Assembly (NCBI GenBank): GCA_944325945.1
Contig: CALVBW010000018.1
Location: 44,022-108,021, forward strand
DNA from: Candidatus Gastranaerophilales bacterium
GTDB taxonomy: Bacteria; Cyanobacteriota; Vampirovibrionia; Gastranaerophilales; Gastranaerophilaceae
Direction: 5' to 3'
DNA length: 64,000 bases
The notes under the pieces were generated by a model. That model did no database searches and was not told the DNA's origin. It saw only the letters and a list, made by a program, of their open reading frames with translations. The position numbers and the translations under genes are program-made. Below are positions 62,780-64,000 of the stretch, in pieces. The stretch's first letter is position 1; each line of letters opens with the position of its first letter.

Positions 62780-63652
62780 TTGGCAAGATTAAAGACTAAT
62801 ACAAAATTAAAACCGGCTAAGAAAGCGGATTTGCAGGTTGTAAAAGAGATAAAAACCACCAAATACAGTGATATAAACTTAAATGCGTGGAGAGATTACC
62901 CCCATATCAAAACCGATACTTTATGGGAATTCCCGTCAAGACTAAAAGAGCACGGACATTCAAATGAATATCACGGCAACTATATACCGCAAATTGCCCA
63001 GCAATTATACGAAAGATTTACAAAGAAAAACGACGTTGTGCTGGATTTGTTTTTTGGTTCCGGAACCTCAGGAATTGAAGCTATAAATATGAACAGACGC
63101 TGTATCGGCGTTGAATTAAAAGACGAGCTGGCAGAAAAAGTTTCGGAAAAATTCACCCCGAAACAGCTTGTAACAGATGTGAATATTATTTGTGCGGATT
63201 CCGCATCAGAACTTGCAAAAGAAAAAATCAAAGCAAGACTTGATATTATGGGCGAAGATTTTGCACAATTTTTAATTCTTCACCCGCCTTATGACGATAT
63301 CATTAAATTTTCCGACAAAAAAGAGGACTTATCAAACTGCGCATCTACGGAAGAATTTTACGATTTGTTTGAAAAAGTTGCCAAAAACGGATATGACTTG
63401 CTTGAAAAAGGCAGATTTGCAGCGTTGATTATCGGCGACAGCTACAAAAATTCCGAAGTACAGCCGCTCGGATTTGAGTGCATGGCAAGAATGCAGAAAT
63501 TAGGATTTGCCTTAAAAGCAATTATTGTAAAAGACATGCAGGGCAACGAACGGGCGAAAGGCAAAACCGCAAACCTCTGGCGTTACAGAGCGCTTGCAGG
63601 CGGATTTTATATCTTTAAACACGAATACGTCATGGTATTCCAAAAACGTTAA
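62780..63652 (+). CDS. SAM-dependent DNA methyltransferase with HPPY motif
   Basis: N6-adenine/N4-cytosine methylase fold. SAM-binding motif VVLDLFFGSGTSGIEA near residues 78-93, IGVELKDE, and the catalytic loop LILHPPYDDIIKF near 160-172 in place of DPPY/SPPY. No restriction enzyme gene is nearby. TTG 62780 is chosen since GGGGGAAGAG precedes it and upstream residues are unlike the family. Confidence 0.8.
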   Translation: MARLKTNTKLKPAKKADLQVVKEIKTTKYSDINLNAWRDYPHIKTDTLWEFPSRLKEHGHSNEYHGNYIPQIAQQLYERFTKKNDVVLDLFFGSGTSGIEAINMNRRCIGVELKDELAEKVSEKFTPKQLVTDVNIICADSASELAKEKIKARLDIMGEDFAQFLILHPPYDDIIKFSDKKEDLSNCASTEEFYDLFEKVAKNGYDLLEKGRFAALIIGDSYKNSEVQPLGFECMARMQKLGFALKAIIVKDMQGNERAKGKTANLWRYRALAGGFYIFKHEYVMVFQKR

Positions 63653-63683
63653 TAAAATTTCTTCATACAATCCCCGAAAACCT

Positions 63684-63707
63684 GAGAGCGCAATTGCGCT
63701 CTCTTTT
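63684..63707 (+). terminator. Terminator of the methyltransferase
   Basis: GAGAGCGCAA / TTGCGCTCTC with TTTT after it. Confidence 0.85.
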
Positions 63708-63714
63708 GCATAAA

Positions 63715-64000
63715 TTTTACATAAAAACTATTATGGGTAGTTCTTTATGTTCACTTTTTCTTTTTATTGCGATGTAAAAAGAAAAAGTGAACCGAAAAAG
63801 AAAAACACGCGTTTTTATTTGCAATCCTTCGGATTGCTCAAGCCCTAACGGGCGCACTACGTGCCGTTGCAGCATTTTATCCCTCGCCCCTTTGGGGAGA
63901 GGGTGTCCTAAGGACGGGAGAGGGGCTAAAATCCTGCAATCTCTTACCGCGCCTATAATCACGACGCGGAGCCGCTACGCAGCATTAATACCGCGATAGC
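63715..64000. repeat. Long multi-hairpin dispersed repeat, copy 2 (cut by window end)
   Basis: Same parts as 54721-55047: TTTACATAAAAACTATTAT, then a perfect 17-base-stem hairpin GTTCACTTTTTCTTTTT / AAAAAGAAAAAGTGAAC, AACACGCG, GCAATCC/GGATTGC and so on to CCGCGATAGC at the edge. Most positions after the variable hairpin match copy 1. Confidence 0.85.

Overview
The window looks like chromosomal DNA of an AT-rich, diderm, probably gut-associated bacterium. My best guess is a Gastranaerophilales-type member of the non-photosynthetic Cyanobacteria sister group (Melainabacteria/Vampirovibrionia). The grounds are inference from gene content: several pilin-like proteins whose N-terminus carries FTLAEVLITLGIIGVVAAMT, kdsA (a Kdo sugar, hence an outer membrane), CobO-type adenosyltransferases, a few flagellar rod genes, and large family-restricted hypothetical proteins. 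No rRNA is present, so the placement rests on protein character alone.

Layout. 1-0.9 kb: end of a sugar nucleotidyltransferase, a GNAT enzyme, tRNA-Lys(CTT). 0.9-8.3 kb: 4-alpha-glucanotransferase, a TPR/propeller protein, then an RNase Y - YmdB - PHP phosphoesterase - pilin-like - LOG run. 8.5-16.3 kb: gatB, a SIS sugar isomerase, a pheS/MBL/kdsA operon on the minus strand, a catalytically dead M16 homologue, an OmpA-domain protein and a FliA/WhiG-type sigma factor. 16.4-22.2 kb: first G-tract pilin, a CNNM/CorC protein, a phosphodiesterase, an S4 protein and a four-gene flagellar rod cluster. 22.2-24.4 kb: a scarred tRNA-Leu locus with accessory and broken genes. 24.4-30.5 kb: uvrA, rpsB-tsf, cobO. 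31-37.4 kb: two hypothetical genes with a shared three-box promoter, then rimP - IVP element - nusA - tuf. 37.4-46.6 kb: two RHH proteins, a small ORF plus second G-tract pilin, second cobO, 5-FTHF cyclo-ligase, clpP flanked by coiled-coil genes, coaX/rex, third pilin, pdxJ. 46.6-54.7 kb: murT, a YtxH/DUF948 cluster, rluD, lspA, leuS. 54.7-64 kb: a long multi-hairpin repeat, lytic transglycosylase, a 789-aa membrane protein, mutL, a PiT-like transporter, a DNA methyltransferase, and a second copy of the repeat cut by the window edge.

Three signals stand out. (1) Two unlinked pilin genes (16.5 and 39.0 kb) each have a strong ribosome-binding site and ATG followed eight to nine codons later by exactly nine Gs. 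In both, the present tract length throws translation into a stop after 15 codons, while one more G (or two fewer) joins the ATG in frame to the pilin. This looks like slipped-strand phase variation or frameshift control of pilins. (2) A four-helix-bundle (23S IVP-like) gene sits between rimP and nusA inside inverted repeats built of octamers TAAGnnnn, and an ORF-less palindrome made of the same octamer pattern lies between the SIS gene and pheS; together they suggest a mobile element family. (3) At least nine genes have a -10 hexamer ending 6 or 7 bases before the start codon, so leaderless transcripts appear common; three further genes share an exactly spaced promoter (GTAAC, then GAAATC, then GTTTTTAT).

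Because only the sequence was available, family names rest on motif recognition; no database search was run.
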